A DNA stretch of 64,000 nt from RPQJ01 sp963698735 (GTDB lineage: Bacteria > Pseudomonadota > Gammaproteobacteria > Steroidobacterales > Steroidobacteraceae), in contig CAVOSA010000037.1 in NCBI GenBank assembly GCA_963698735.1, forward strand, positions 1 through 64,000. The letters are read 5' to 3'. Position 1 is the stretch's first letter. Each line of letters opens with the position of its first letter. The notes below the pieces were generated by a model. That model worked only from the letters and a program-made list of their open reading frames with translations. It searched no databases and was not told the DNA's origin. This document shows, piece by piece, positions 1 to 7,921 of this stretch. The position numbers and the translations under genes are program-made.

Positions 1-44
1 CTTCCGGACGTTCGGGTAGTGCCCGGAACATCGGGAAAAGCTCC

Positions 45-596
45 GTGCGAAACAAGCTCTACATGTTGGCGAACACCCCCGATGAATATCGGTGGGTCAA
101 CCCCATTGAAGATGCGAACAACTGGGGGCGTCGGTTGACCAGTGTACGCATGGATCCAGTCGCCGATGGTTGGGAGCCCATTCCCGTGGAGTGGGTGCCA
201 GCGACAGCCCGCAGGATCGCTCCTGACTTCCCGCAGTTCTGGTCAGGGATGCTATGCATCAGCAAACGAGCGGTTGCAGCTCTCGCAAGGCATCTGGATG
301 GGGCCGGCGAGTTTCTTCCGCTGTTGGGTCTAAACGGCGAATACACTGCCTGGCACTGTCTTCGTACCGTCGACGCAATGGACGAGCGGGCAACTAACGA
401 AAAAGCTCTTGCTACGAAGGGCATCTCGTTCCACAGCCCTACGTTGGTTCCGGTGCTGCTAACTGGGCGGGTCCCGGTAGACTGCAACGTGTTTCGAGTC
501 CCTCAATCATTCCAGAAGATTTTCGTTCGAGAGCGGTTTGTTGGGGTCTATAGATCAGCCGAGCTGACGGGATTGGATTTCCTCCCGGTGCAGTAG
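45..596 (+). CDS. Imm11-like (DUF1629) immunity-type protein
   Basis: Soluble protein of about 180 residues without signal peptide or membrane segment. The C-terminal third resembles the Imm11/DUF1629 family: a DCNVFRVPQ segment, then FVRERFVG, and an LTGLDFLPV ending that fits the family's LTGF-F ending. Such proteins usually neutralise a toxin encoded just upstream, which here would lie outside the window. The GTG at 45 is taken as start, but an ATG at 63 is equally possible and the frame is open to the left edge, so a longer N-terminus cannot be excluded. Family assignment is from remembered motif shape only; the toxin partner is not seen. Confidence 0.5.
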   Translation: MRNKLYMLANTPDEYRWVNPIEDANNWGRRLTSVRMDPVADGWEPIPVEWVPATARRIAPDFPQFWSGMLCISKRAVAALARHLDGAGEFLPLLGLNGEYTAWHCLRTVDAMDERATNEKALATKGISFHSPTLVPVLLTGRVPVDCNVFRVPQSFQKIFVRERFVGVYRSAELTGLDFLPVQ

Positions 597-1097
597 GGGC
601 AGTCTGGGGATGTCCGCTCGGGGTAGGCTTTCGCCGTTGAAGTGCTGCTTTCGGAACGCGGGCTGACCGGCAGACGCTGCTCTGCAGTTACTCGGCCCGT
701 CGGGGGGCCTCGCCCTTCGGGTCGCTAGGCTTCACCCTCCTTGGTTTCGCTGCGAGCCGGCCGGCACGTCCGTGTGCCGGCGTTCGTCGCAATGCGACTC
801 ACCCTGCGGCGGTTCAGAAACGATCGCTCGTCGAAAGCGCGTCCGGTGTACTAGCGGTCACCTGGAAATCGTGGCGACCAATCAGCAAATCGTTCCCGCG
901 ATTTCTGTCACGTCGGGCTTCACCGAAGCTGACGCCTCGGACGCGCGGTGGCGCGCTGGTTGGGCAGGGATCGTTTCGATATCGGGACTGACTGTCTCGG
1001 TGTGCCGTACGACTGCTCGCCCGCGGATGTGCGGCGTACACTGGGCGCAGTCAAGACAGGCGCAACCGCCCCTGCGGCCGCCCGGAGTCAGTGAATC
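597..1097. other. 500-bp intergenic region with left copy of a diverged repeat
   Basis: No convincing gene is visible between the Imm11-like gene and the acyl-CoA dehydrogenase gene. The stretch carries the left copy of a roughly 65-bp repeat (721-786) and runs of GC-rich short inverted repeats. The short reading frames here do not look like proteins. Confidence 0.5.
721..786 (+). repeat. diverged direct repeat, left copy
   Basis: This segment aligns with 2941-3005 over its whole length, at roughly 75% identity by eye. The best core is CCGGCCGGCAC-TCCGTGT-CCG-CGTTCG. The two copies bracket the acyl-CoA dehydrogenase gene in the same orientation. Weaker similarity continues upstream (GYCGTTGAA then TGCTGC at about 633 and 2886). 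Confidence 0.5.
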
Positions 1098-2882
1098 ATG
1101 CTGCTGTTCAACCCTTCGGCCTACGACGCTGCCCAGTACGACGAGCCGACTCGCCGTGCACTGCTGGCGGTGCGGCGCTTTTTCGAGGCCAAGGGTCATG
1201 CGGCCCTGAAAGCGGAAAGTCACGACGCGGCCTGGTATGAGGATTTCCTGGCGATGCTCGCCCGCGAAGGCATTTTCGCCCGCTTCGGCACGCCGGCCGC
1301 GGTCGGAACCTTGAGCGGCGGAAGCGAGGCGACGACTGCCCGCTGGGACACCGCACGCAACAACGACCTGAGCCAGCTGCTGGCGTGGTATTCGCTCGAG
1401 CACTGGTACGCCTGGCAGGTCACGGTGCTGGGCCTGGGGCCGGTCTGGACGAGCGGGAATGCCGAGGCCAAACGCCTGGTCGGCCAGTTGCTCGCGCAGG
1501 GCGGACTGTTCGCGTTCGGACTCTCGGAGCGCGAACACGGGGCTGACATCTACTCCACCGACATGGTGCTGAGCCCGGACGGCGGCGGCTGGCGCGCCAG
1601 CGGCGAGAAGTACTACATCGGCAACGGGAACTGCGCCGCCCGCGTGTCGGTGTTCGGACGCGTGCAGCGCCCGGAGGGACCGTCGGCCAATCCCGCCGAT
1701 GATTACCTGTTCTTCCTCGCCGACCCGAAGCACCCCGCATACACGCTGGTGCAGAATGTCGTGCACGGCCAGATGTACGTGTCGGAATTCCGGCTCACGG
1801 ATTACCCCGTGACCCCCGCTGACGTGCTGCACACGGGCAAGGCCGCGTGGGATGCAGCGCTCGCCACCGTGAATGTCGGCAAGGTGCAGCTCGCCTGGGC
1901 CAGCATCGGCATCGCCGAACACGCGTTCGTCGAGGCGATCGGGCACGCCCACCGCCGGGTGCTCTACGGCACGCGCGTCACCGATTTTCCGCACGTGCGA
2001 CGACTGCTGGCCGACGCCTACGTACGACTGGTGGCGATGAAGCTCTACAGCGCGCGCTGCTCGGATTACGAGCGCAGCGCCTCAGCCGAGGACCGCCGCT
2101 TCCTGCTCTACAACCCCATCGCGAAAATGAAAGTCACCAGCGAGGGTGAGCGCGTGGTCGATCTGCTGTGGGAAGTGATCGCGGCGAAAGGCTTCGAGAA
2201 GGACACGTACTTCGAGCAGGCGACACGCCACATCCGCACGCTGCCGAAACTGGAGGGGACCGTCCACGTCAATCTCGCGCTGGTGCTCAAGTTCCTGCCG
2301 GCCTTTGCCGCGGCAGGGGCCGGACAGGGCGTGAAGTACGCAGCGGTGCCGGTGCGGCTCGACCCCGCCGACGACAGCTTCCTGTTCGCACAGGGGCCGG
2401 CGAGCGGCCTGTCGCGCATCGGCTTCCCGGACTGGCGCGGTGCCTTTGCGCGGTTCGCGCAGCTGCCGAACGTCGCGACCTTCATCGGCCAGGTGCAGGC
2501 GTTCGGACAGTTGATGGCCACGGCGGCGCCGCGCGGGGAGCAGGCCAAGGACCTGGATTTCCTGCTCAACGTCGGGCAGATCTTCACCCAGATCGTCTAC
2601 GCGCAACTGGTTGCAGAAGCCGCCGCCCTCGCCATCGACGGCGCCCCGGGCGGGACACGCACCGGAACCACGGCCGCCTGCGCCGGTCTCGACGAGAGCC
2701 ACGTCGACCGGATGTTCGGCGTGTTCGTGCAGGACCTGAGCGAGTACGCGGTCGCGGTGCACGGGCAGGCATCCGCCACCCGGGAGCAACAGGCCGGCGC
2801 CCTGGCGCTCATCCGTCGTGCAGCGATCGATCCGGCGGCGGCGAACCGCTTGCACGCCGAGGTTGTCTCGTACGCAGGCTGA
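1098..2882 (+). CDS. acyl-CoA dehydrogenase family protein
   Basis: Flavoenzyme of 594 residues, predicted to oxidise an acyl-CoA (alpha-beta desaturation) in the cytoplasm. The middle-domain hallmark GLSEREHGAD lies at residues 141-150 and is followed by GEKYYIGNGNCA, which matches the family's lSE-aGsD and nG-K-fitng blocks. A LEGTVHVN segment near residue 390 sits where most members have the EGT motif. It is longer than the usual 380-residue enzyme, with about 170 extra C-terminal residues, as in long-form acyl-CoA dehydrogenases. The start follows GGAG at about 12 nt. The substrate cannot be read from the sequence. Both neighbours are unrelated, so it appears monocistronic. Confidence 0.85.
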   Translation: MLLFNPSAYDAAQYDEPTRRALLAVRRFFEAKGHAALKAESHDAAWYEDFLAMLAREGIFARFGTPAAVGTLSGGSEATTARWDTARNNDLSQLLAWYSLEHWYAWQVTVLGLGPVWTSGNAEAKRLVGQLLAQGGLFAFGLSEREHGADIYSTDMVLSPDGGGWRASGEKYYIGNGNCAARVSVFGRVQRPEGPSANPADDYLFFLADPKHPAYTLVQNVVHGQMYVSEFRLTDYPVTPADVLHTGKAAWDAALATVNVGKVQLAWASIGIAEHAFVEAIGHAHRRVLYGTRVTDFPHVRRLLADAYVRLVAMKLYSARCSDYERSASAEDRRFLLYNPIAKMKVTSEGERVVDLLWEVIAAKGFEKDTYFEQATRHIRTLPKLEGTVHVNLALVLKFLPAFAAAGAGQGVKYAAVPVRLDPADDSFLFAQGPASGLSRIGFPDWRGAFARFAQLPNVATFIGQVQAFGQLMATAAPRGEQAKDLDFLLNVGQIFTQIVYAQLVAEAAALAIDGAPGGTRTGTTAACAGLDESHVDRMFGVFVQDLSEYAVAVHGQASATREQQAGALALIRRAAIDPAAANRLHAEVVSYAG

Positions 2883-2940
2883 GCGGTCGTTGAATTTGCT
2901 GCCGGCGGGAAGACGGTTGGCATGGGGGGACGGTCGCTGT

Positions 2941-3005
2941 GTCGCGACGCTCCACCATCCTGACTCCCCTGCGATCCGGCCGGCACTTCCGTGTACCGTC
3001 GTTCG
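2941..3005 (+). repeat. diverged direct repeat, right copy
   Basis: Right-hand partner of 721-786. It lies 58 bp after the stop of the acyl-CoA dehydrogenase gene and has the same orientation as the left copy. Confidence 0.5.
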
Positions 3006-3136
3006 AGCGATGCCACCTGACATTAGGTCAGTGGGCCAAAATCTGCTCTCACCCTGGACGCGGCCCGCCGGCGCCGCGTCCTCCGACGCCGCCGGCGTCC
3101 GGCGGTTGCTCTGCTCCGCCTGGAACGACTGCGATT

Positions 3137-3583
3137 TCAGTCCTTCGAGATACTGCGGTGGATACTCGTAACCTGCTGAAGCGCGGCAGAGCCGTAGAGC
3201 AGATATACGTCGCCGGCGAGTGCGCCCGCCTGCACGGCCGGGTCCGTCGCCAGCAGCGCCTCGGCTTCGGCGGATGTCTTCACATTGAAGACGAAGATGC
3301 CGCGGTAGCGATCGTTCCTTTCCAGCGGACCGGCAAAGACCAGGTCGCCGCTGCCGGACAGGCGGTTGATGTTGGCCATGTGGCCCGCGAAGACCCGGTC
3401 ACGGTCCTCCTTGGCCAGGTCCTGGCGAGGACCGGGCTTGAGCAGGACCAGCGCGTACATCTTCATGCCATGCTCGTCGGCACCGAGCGTCTCAGCGAGC
3501 GCGGCGTCATAGGCGAGCGACGGCGACGCGACGGCCGTAGTAAGCATTGCAGTCGCGAGCAGCGATAAGGCGTTTAAGCGCAT
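3137..3583 (-). CDS. exported YciI-like domain protein
   Basis: Protein of 148 residues with an N-terminal signal peptide (residues 1 to about 24, hydrophobic core then ASPSLA). The mature part has the ferredoxin-like YciI/YCII fold pattern: KMYALVLLKPGPR, a middle HMANINRLSGSGDLVFAGPL segment, GIFVFNVKTSAEAEALL and a DPAVQAGAL tail. The histidine in HMANI is in the place of the conserved YCII histidine. A periplasmic location is inferred from the signal peptide. The catalytic role is unknown for most of the family. It lies 5 bp after the stop-side neighbour SRPBCC gene on the same strand and may be the last gene of the arsR unit. Confidence 0.75.
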   Translation of the reverse strand: MRLNALSLLATAMLTTAVASPSLAYDAALAETLGADEHGMKMYALVLLKPGPRQDLAKEDRDRVFAGHMANINRLSGSGDLVFAGPLERNDRYRGIFVFNVKTSAEAEALLATDPAVQAGALAGDVYLLYGSAALQQVTSIHRSISKD

Positions 3584-3588
3584 GTGCC

Positions 3589-4101
3589 CTACTCCTGCAG
3601 CTCCGGGATGTTCTGTCGCAACGTGCCCTTTGGCGCCATGAACATGAAGGCGGACATCATTCGGTGCATGAGCCGGGTCTTAAGCGGCACGGTGCCTGTC
3701 TCCAACACGGCCTTGACGTTGTTCAGGATGTCCGCCCAACTGGTGCGGACCGAATCGGCGGTCTTCTGCTGATCGACGAATTTCGAATGGGTCACGGTGA
3801 CGCGCGTGACTCCGCCCTGCTCTTCGAGATTCCACTCCACGAGGGTGGGCGACTCGGGCAGGTTCGTGAATCGAAATGTGTGTACGAAGCGGCGAGGCGG
3901 CACGAACTCCCTGACCTCACCGATGATGAACACCCGCTTGCCGTCCTGGCTGCGGTAGATCATTCGGGAGCCGGGCTTGAAGTCGGACTCGAGCACCGTG
4001 TTGAACATCGGTTTCTGAGCGTGCTTGAGCTTGGTGATCTCGGCCCAGACAGCCGAGATCGGTGCCTTGATTTCGACCACGTGAACTTGTCGCTCATCCA
4101 C
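3589..4101 (-). CDS. SRPBCC (AHSA1-like) domain protein
   Basis: START-fold protein of 170 residues. It begins VDERQVHVVEIKAPISAVWAEI and continues to a PPRRFVHTFRFTNLP strand pair and a C-terminal helix (TSWADILNNVKAVLE), the usual AHSA1 layout. The GTG at 4101 is chosen because GGGGAG lies 8 nt upstream and because the longer in-frame extension is only the shadow of arsR. The start overlaps the arsR stop by 8 bp, suggesting translational coupling. ArsR-type regulators are often paired with SRPBCC proteins. The ligand is unknown, and membership of the ArsR regulon is inferred. Confidence 0.8.
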   Translation of the reverse strand: MDERQVHVVEIKAPISAVWAEITKLKHAQKPMFNTVLESDFKPGSRMIYRSQDGKRVFIIGEVREFVPPRRFVHTFRFTNLPESPTLVEWNLEEQGGVTRVTVTHSKFVDQQKTADSVRTSWADILNNVKAVLETGTVPLKTRLMHRMMSAFMFMAPKGTLRQNIPELQE

Positions 4102-4456
4102 GGCTTGTTCTCCCCTTTGTGCGCAATTCATTCTTTGTCTCGACGGTTCGCTTGAGGCCCACGAGGGCCGCGGCCCAGTCGCCCTGGTACTTCCCCACCC
4201 AGCGCTCATAGATCTGCTGGATCGGAACGGGATTGAGGTGATTGATGCGACGACGGCCATCAACCTCGACTGTAACCAGGTTCGATTCACGGAGCAGGTT
4301 CAGGTGCTGCATCACGAGAAAGCGGTTCTCTCCCAGTACCTCGGCCAGCTCACCGGTGGTCCGCGGCCGGTCGCGCAGCAAATCGAGCATGCGCCGCCGA
4401 TGCGGGTTCGCGAGAGCTTTCCAGACGCTGTCGAGATCAGCGCGTGACATAGTCAT
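4094..4456 (-). CDS. ArsR/SmtB-family transcriptional regulator
   Basis: Winged-helix regulator of 120 residues. The helix-turn-helix core is visible as WKALANPHRRRMLDLL, RTTGELAEVLG and FLVMQHLNLLRESNLV, followed by the wing VEVDGRRRINHLN. No cysteine metal-binding pair is seen in the recognition helix, so it is more like the SRPBCC-linked subgroup than a metal sensor. The first ATG (4456) lies 3 nt from a perfect palindrome that fits an autoregulatory operator. A second ATG is at 4450. No Shine-Dalgarno sequence precedes either start, so a leaderless or very short leader message is possible. Confidence 0.85.
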   Translation of the reverse strand: MTMSRADLDSVWKALANPHRRRMLDLLRDRPRTTGELAEVLGENRFLVMQHLNLLRESNLVTVEVDGRRRINHLNPVPIQQIYERWVGKYQGDWAAALVGLKRTVETKNELRTKGRTSRG

Positions 4457-4459
4457 TAC

Positions 4460-4475
4460 GTGATATATATATCAC
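4460..4475. promoter_or_regulatory. perfect 16-bp palindrome, likely ArsR operator
   Basis: The sequence GTGATATATATATCAC is its own reverse complement and sits directly before the arsR start codon in otherwise GC-rich DNA. Position, symmetry and AT richness fit an autorepression site overlapping the promoter. Binding is inferred. Confidence 0.6.
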
Positions 4476-4592
4476 TTGTCCAGCACTGTCAAATGCGCGC
4501 GAGAGCGGGCGGCGAGACTGGCATGACCTGCTAGTCGATTTCCGTACCAGTTGATGCTTCGGGAAGATGGCCCCTACGGGAACGAGGGAGCC

Positions 4593-4856
4593 ATGAAGAA
4601 GACGCGATTTTCGGAAGAACAGATGGTCAAGATCCTCCGCGAGGCCGACAAGGCGCCGGTGGCGGAAGTGGCCAAGAAGCACGGCGTCAGCGACGTCACG
4701 ATTTACGCCTGGCGCAAGCGCTTTGGGCAGCTGGAAGCGGTCGATGTGAAGCGTCTGCGCCAGCTCGAGCACGAGAACAGCCGGCTGAAGAAGGTCCTCG
4801 CCGAGCGGGTCATGGACATCGAGATACTGAAGGAAGTCGCAGCAAAAAAATGGTGA
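4593..4856 (+). CDS. IS3-family OrfA (DNA-binding protein)
   Basis: Protein of 87 residues with the classic OrfA start MKKTRFSEEQMVKILREA, a helix-turn-helix (VAEVAKKHGVSDVTIYAWRKR) and a C-terminal leucine zipper (LRQLEHENSRLKKVLAERV, then DIEILKEV). The ATG at 4593 follows GGGAG. OrfA binds the IS ends and can be fused to OrfB by frameshifting. The gene appears intact; its partner orfB is not. Confidence 0.85.
   Translation: MKKTRFSEEQMVKILREADKAPVAEVAKKHGVSDVTIYAWRKRFGQLEAVDVKRLRQLEHENSRLKKVLAERVMDIEILKEVAAKKW
4844..4850 (+). promoter_or_regulatory. A7 slippery site for orfA/orfB frameshift
   Basis: Seven consecutive A residues lie two codons before the orfA stop and overlap the orfB ATG (4850). 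This is the expected form and place of a -1 programmed frameshift signal in IS3-family elements. Confidence 0.55.
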
Positions 4857-5511
4857 GCGCGCCCGTGCGTCGCCAACAGATCGCCTACGTCTGCCAACGG
4901 GGTCGATCGCTGCGACGAGCGTGCGCGCTGCTGAGCGTGTCCCGGTCCACGGCACGAGTCCCGGCTGGTAGCTCGTGACGCGCCGGCCGTTGCCAGACAC
5001 GGCGATGGGCCAGGTGTGGGCCTACGACTTCGTGTTCGATGCCTGCGCCAACGGCCAGCAACTGAAGTGCCTGACGGTCGTCGATGAGTTCACGCGCGAG
5101 TGCCTGGCGATCGACGTCGCCGGTAGCATCCGCTCGGGTCGAGTCATCGAGGTGCTGAGCCGACTGGTCAGCGTGCATGGCAGCCCGCAGCATCTGCGCT
5201 CGGACAATGGCCCCGAGTTCGTATCGCGGGCGGTATTGAAGTGGCTGCTGCAGGCCAACATCGACACCGCGCACATCGACCCCGGCAAGCCCTGGCAGAA
5301 CGGGTCGAACGAATCGTTCAACGGCAAGTTCCGCGACGAGTGCCTGAGCATGGAGTGGTTCAGGAATCGGATCGATGCCAAGATCGTCATCGAGCAGTTC
5401 CGTCGTCAGTACAACGAGGTCCGACCGCACTCGAGTCTCGGGCAGCTGACGCCGGTTGAGTTCAAACAGCGACTGAGTGAAACAACCAACCCCGAACCGG
5501 CCATCTCCTAA
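4850..5511 (+). pseudogene. IS3-family OrfB transposase, broken
   Basis: The N-terminal part (4850-4978, 42 codons, MVSAPVRRQQIAYV then SVSRSTARVPAG) ends in a stop. The integrase catalytic domain resumes in another frame from about 4975. The catalytic triad remains: WAYDFVFD, SDNGPEF and SNESFNGKFRDECL. The HTH-like segment normally found between these parts (roughly 70 residues) is absent, which explains the short element. Deletion plus frame change means no full OrfB or OrfAB can be made. Confidence 0.8.
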
Positions 5512-5544
5512 GTCATCAGTGGGCCGAAGAAAGACGGCAGGTCA

Positions 5545-5772
5545 AGGGAGCGAAAAGCTCGTGAGGCTGATCAGGACCCTGCCAGCAAATTCCATCAGGG
5601 ACAGCGGCTCTGCCGCACAAAAGTCCGGATGTATGGCTGCAATCTCCACCTCCTTGCCGGAATCGAATTGAGCACTTGGCAAACAGGGGCGACCATGTAT
5701 GTGTGAAAACGCAAAGTCAAAATCACGAGACTGCCATTCTTCGTGATTCGTTCCACCCAAATCGGAAAGCAT
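5545..5772 (-). pseudogene. possible gene remnant truncated by the IS3 right end
   Basis: An ATG-led reading frame (MLSDLGGTNHEEWQSRDFDF onward, 75 residues) runs into the inverted repeat of the IS3 element and stops on the TGA of that repeat. The composition is protein-like and less GC-rich than the window average. No continuation is visible on the other side of the element. No family is recognised. Reading the 340 bp between the IS and the next gene as mere intergenic DNA is equally reasonable. Confidence 0.25.
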
Positions 5773-5884
5773 CGAACCTACGACCGCGAGATTGACAGTG
5801 GATTATGCGTCTCTGCGGGTGGAGCGCGTTTTCACACAGTCTCCCGAATTGGTCACTCCGGCACGGTTCCGAAGTGCATACGGA

Positions 5885-6436
5885 TCAGGCGCCCGGGGAC
5901 CCATCTGCGACTGATCGAGCCATGACGATATCTCGCTGCGGATCGCTGCCTAGCCGGAAGACGTGATCACCGACTTCGACGAACCCGAATTTCCTGTAGA
6001 ACGAAATCGCTCTCGGGTTTCGCTCCCACACGCCAAGCCAGACCACGTCTGACCGACGGGCTCTCATTTCATCGATGCCGGCATTCATCAGCTCTTGCGC
6101 AACACCTGTCCCATGGCAGTCGCCGACGACGTACAGCCGCTGAATCTCACCCGGAGACTTGGCCGCAACGCACTTTGGCGCGTCACCCCAGCGAAGCTGC
6201 GCGAACCCAACCAGCCCTTTTTCGCACTCGCACAGTAATGTGGCCATGTTCGGGTCGGAGATTTCTTGTGCCTGGATAGCCTCGCTGTAACTGGTGCGAC
6301 AGTGGAGAGCCATGTCTTCCGGCGTGTTCACGCCATCGAACGCTTGCCTGAACGTTTTCTCCGCGAGCAGCGACAGTTGTTTCGCATCGTGGCGACTAGC
6401 TCTTCGTACGGTCGACAACCGGACTCTTGCGACCAC
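5885..6436 (-). CDS. GNAT-family N-acetyltransferase
   Basis: Acetyl-CoA-dependent acetyltransferase fold: an N-terminal VRRASRHDAKQLSLLAEKTF helix region, the acetyl-CoA loop segment IQRLYVVGDCHGTGVAQEL (motif A, Q/R-x-x-G-x-G/A variant) and a C-terminal WERNPRAISFYRKFGFVEVG block typical of GNATs. A GTG at 6436 or a TTG at 6418 are the candidate starts. The open frame further upstream runs through an intergenic repeat and is not counted. The substrate is unknown (protein, small molecule or drug). Confidence 0.75.
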   Translation of the reverse strand: MVARVRLSTVRRASRHDAKQLSLLAEKTFRQAFDGVNTPEDMALHCRTSYSEAIQAQEISDPNMATLLCECEKGLVGFAQLRWGDAPKCVAAKSPGEIQRLYVVGDCHGTGVAQELMNAGIDEMRARRSDVVWLGVWERNPRAISFYRKFGFVEVGDHVFRLGSDPQRDIVMARSVADGSPGA

Positions 6437-6520
6437 TTGGCGACTCTTGGGCTGGAAAAGTGAGGCATCTTGCCACAGCGCAGCGGAGGTCTGCTTCTGG
6501 CCGATTGTCACCGCACCGAG

Positions 6521-6600
6521 GTGTCCGCTCTCCCTCGGTGCCGGGAGAAGAACACGAGTCCGTGCCCCAAAGCGGACCTTGTAAGGGGAAGAACGACCCA
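6521..6600 (+). repeat. dispersed intergenic repeat, copy A
   Basis: The unit begins GTGTCCGCTC and ends with AAAGCGGACCTTG then GAACGACCCA. The outer GTCCGCT (6523-6529) and AGCGGAC (6571-6577) are inverted repeats. It matches copies at 7922, 12774 and 15423. The spacing between the two boxes is identical to copy C. Confidence 0.6.
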
Positions 6601-6639
6601 CAGCCGACCTTGCACTGGCGAGGTGAACCACGGCCGGGG

Positions 6640-7092
6640 CTAATCAAAAAGTCGGTCTGGCAGCAAACCGGGAGCAACCGTGGCAAGCCCAAGAATCACG
6701 GCCATACCAACGAGCATTGTGGCGCCAATGCCGGCTAGGCCAGCAGTAACCCACTGCCACTGCGGTCGCTTCGAGCCGCCGCCCGCGGTGTGTTCTTCGT
6801 AGGCTTTCCCATAACTGGCTGTTGCGTACCAGCGGACCGCAATCGCAGATAGCGCGCCGATTCCGGTGTAACTGCGAAGTTCAGGACCGAATACTACAAA
6901 CGCGAGCAACGCCAGCCCAACACCGATCGCCACAATGCGAAGAGCCCGCGCTCTGCCCGCATTTCCCAAAACAAGGAAGTTGTCCGCGATAAGCCAGAGA
7001 CCCGGTAGCGCCCCGCCAAGCAGAGCAGCGCCAGTCACCTGCCACGGAGAATAAAGCCGTTCCTCGCTTGCTATGGCGGTGGCGTCTTCCAT
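6640..7092 (-). CDS. small multi-pass membrane protein of unknown function
   Basis: Protein of 150 residues with about four predicted membrane helices: VTGAALLGGALPGLWLIA near residue 20, ALRIVAIGVGLALLAFVVFG near 50, the weaker GIGALSAIAVRWYATA near 80, and VTAGLAGIGATMLVGMAVIL near 120. A short polar loop (YEEHTAGGGSKRPQWQ) separates the last two. No family is recognised. It stands between copy A of the intergenic repeat and the HEPN-like gene, on the same strand as both neighbours. Confidence 0.65.
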   Translation of the reverse strand: MEDATAIASEERLYSPWQVTGAALLGGALPGLWLIADNFLVLGNAGRARALRIVAIGVGLALLAFVVFGPELRSYTGIGALSAIAVRWYATASYGKAYEEHTAGGGSKRPQWQWVTAGLAGIGATMLVGMAVILGLATVAPGLLPDRLFD

Positions 7093-7220
7093 TGTTTCCC
7101 TTCCGTTCGACCGTCCGTTCCTGGCCGATCTTACCGCGCCTGTCAGCGGACGTCGTACGGGGACAACCGACCCAAAGCGGTCGAATAGACCGCCTGCAAC
7201 GCTGATGCCAGCTTAACTCT

Positions 7221-7898
7221 CTAGGGTCGAGGATAAGCCACACCGAGGCGGCTGAAGAACTCTGCCTGGAACGCAGTGGATGTCTCGTGAGCCCAGCGCG
7301 CGCAGCCCGCGCCCATGCAACCAGCCCATCGGAACGACACGCCCCGGCCTTTCCATATCTCGGCATGGTCGAAAACCTTGTGCAAGTCGCGTTCAAGTTT
7401 GTCATCTGAGGTGGCTACAGGTTTGCCATGTTCGACGCTTACAGGTTTGTGGTGCACTAGGGCGTGACGCAACCGCAACACGTGTAGGAACTGCTGCGCG
7501 ATACCATTCCCAAAATCGAGCGGCGCGACTCCAAAGGTCGCCGCCGCGACGTGACATTTCGTGACGATCGGCCATCGATCCGCACCGCTGTTCCAAGAGT
7601 CTAGGAGCGCCTTGGCAATCGCAGGCGGAATACCTTTGAAATTGGTCCCTGGGGGCAGGAGATCCGACTCCATGTACAGTTCATTCAGGATCGCCTCAAC
7701 CGCCATGAATGAACAGAGTACTGAGCCAAGCGCCGCAGCCTGGAGTTCTGTGGAACGTTTCTCAAACGCTGGGTCATTCACTGCCAGGCCCGTAACCGCC
7801 CCGACATCATCAAGTTCCGTCGCCCGATCAGCGTGAACTCGACCTGCGATGTTGAAGGTTACCGACGCGAAGGCGGTTATCGTTATCTTCACCATCAC
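7221..7898 (-). CDS. HEPN-like helical protein
   Basis: Protein of 225 residues, mostly helical and soluble apart from a hydrophobic N-terminus. A first helix (LGSVLCSFMAVEAILNELYME, near residues 57-77) and a later LRLRHALVHHKP segment (about residues 140-151) resemble HEPN proteins, whose RNase motif is R-x4-6-H; here R-HALV-H gives R-x4-H. HEPN ribonucleases act in toxin-antitoxin and phage-defence systems, but no MNT nucleotidyltransferase or other antitoxin is adjacent. The family call is tentative; a plain conserved hypothetical protein is the alternative. Confidence 0.5.
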   Translation of the reverse strand: MMVKITITAFASVTFNIAGRVHADRATELDDVGAVTGLAVNDPAFEKRSTELQAAALGSVLCSFMAVEAILNELYMESDLLPPGTNFKGIPPAIAKALLDSWNSGADRWPIVTKCHVAAATFGVAPLDFGNGIAQQFLHVLRLRHALVHHKPVSVEHGKPVATSDDKLERDLHKVFDHAEIWKGRGVSFRWAGCMGAGCARWAHETSTAFQAEFFSRLGVAYPRP

Positions 7899-7921
7899 CC
7901 AATCCTATGCTGCTAAGGGCA

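Larger units (their letters stand above)
4524..5544 (+). mobile_element. IS3-family insertion sequence, internally deleted
   Basis: The left end TGACCTGCTAGTC and the inverted right end (the reverse complement of 5533-5544 reads TGACCTGCCGTC) share their first eight bases and end in TGA/TCA, as IS3-family elements do. The 1,021-bp length is about 200 bp short of the usual 1.2-1.3 kb. The missing part falls in orfB between its N-terminus and the DDE domain. No matching target duplication is visible at the flanks (GGCA / AGGG). It is judged immobile on its own. Confidence 0.75.

Noticed and set aside
4102..4290. Longer start for the SRPBCC gene
   Set aside because: The 63 extra codons are the arsR gene read in another frame; the GTG at 4101 has a good ribosome binding site.
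6437..6631. N-terminal extension of the GNAT gene at 5885
   Set aside because: The extra 65 residues are encoded by repeat copy A and do not resemble the start of a GNAT protein.
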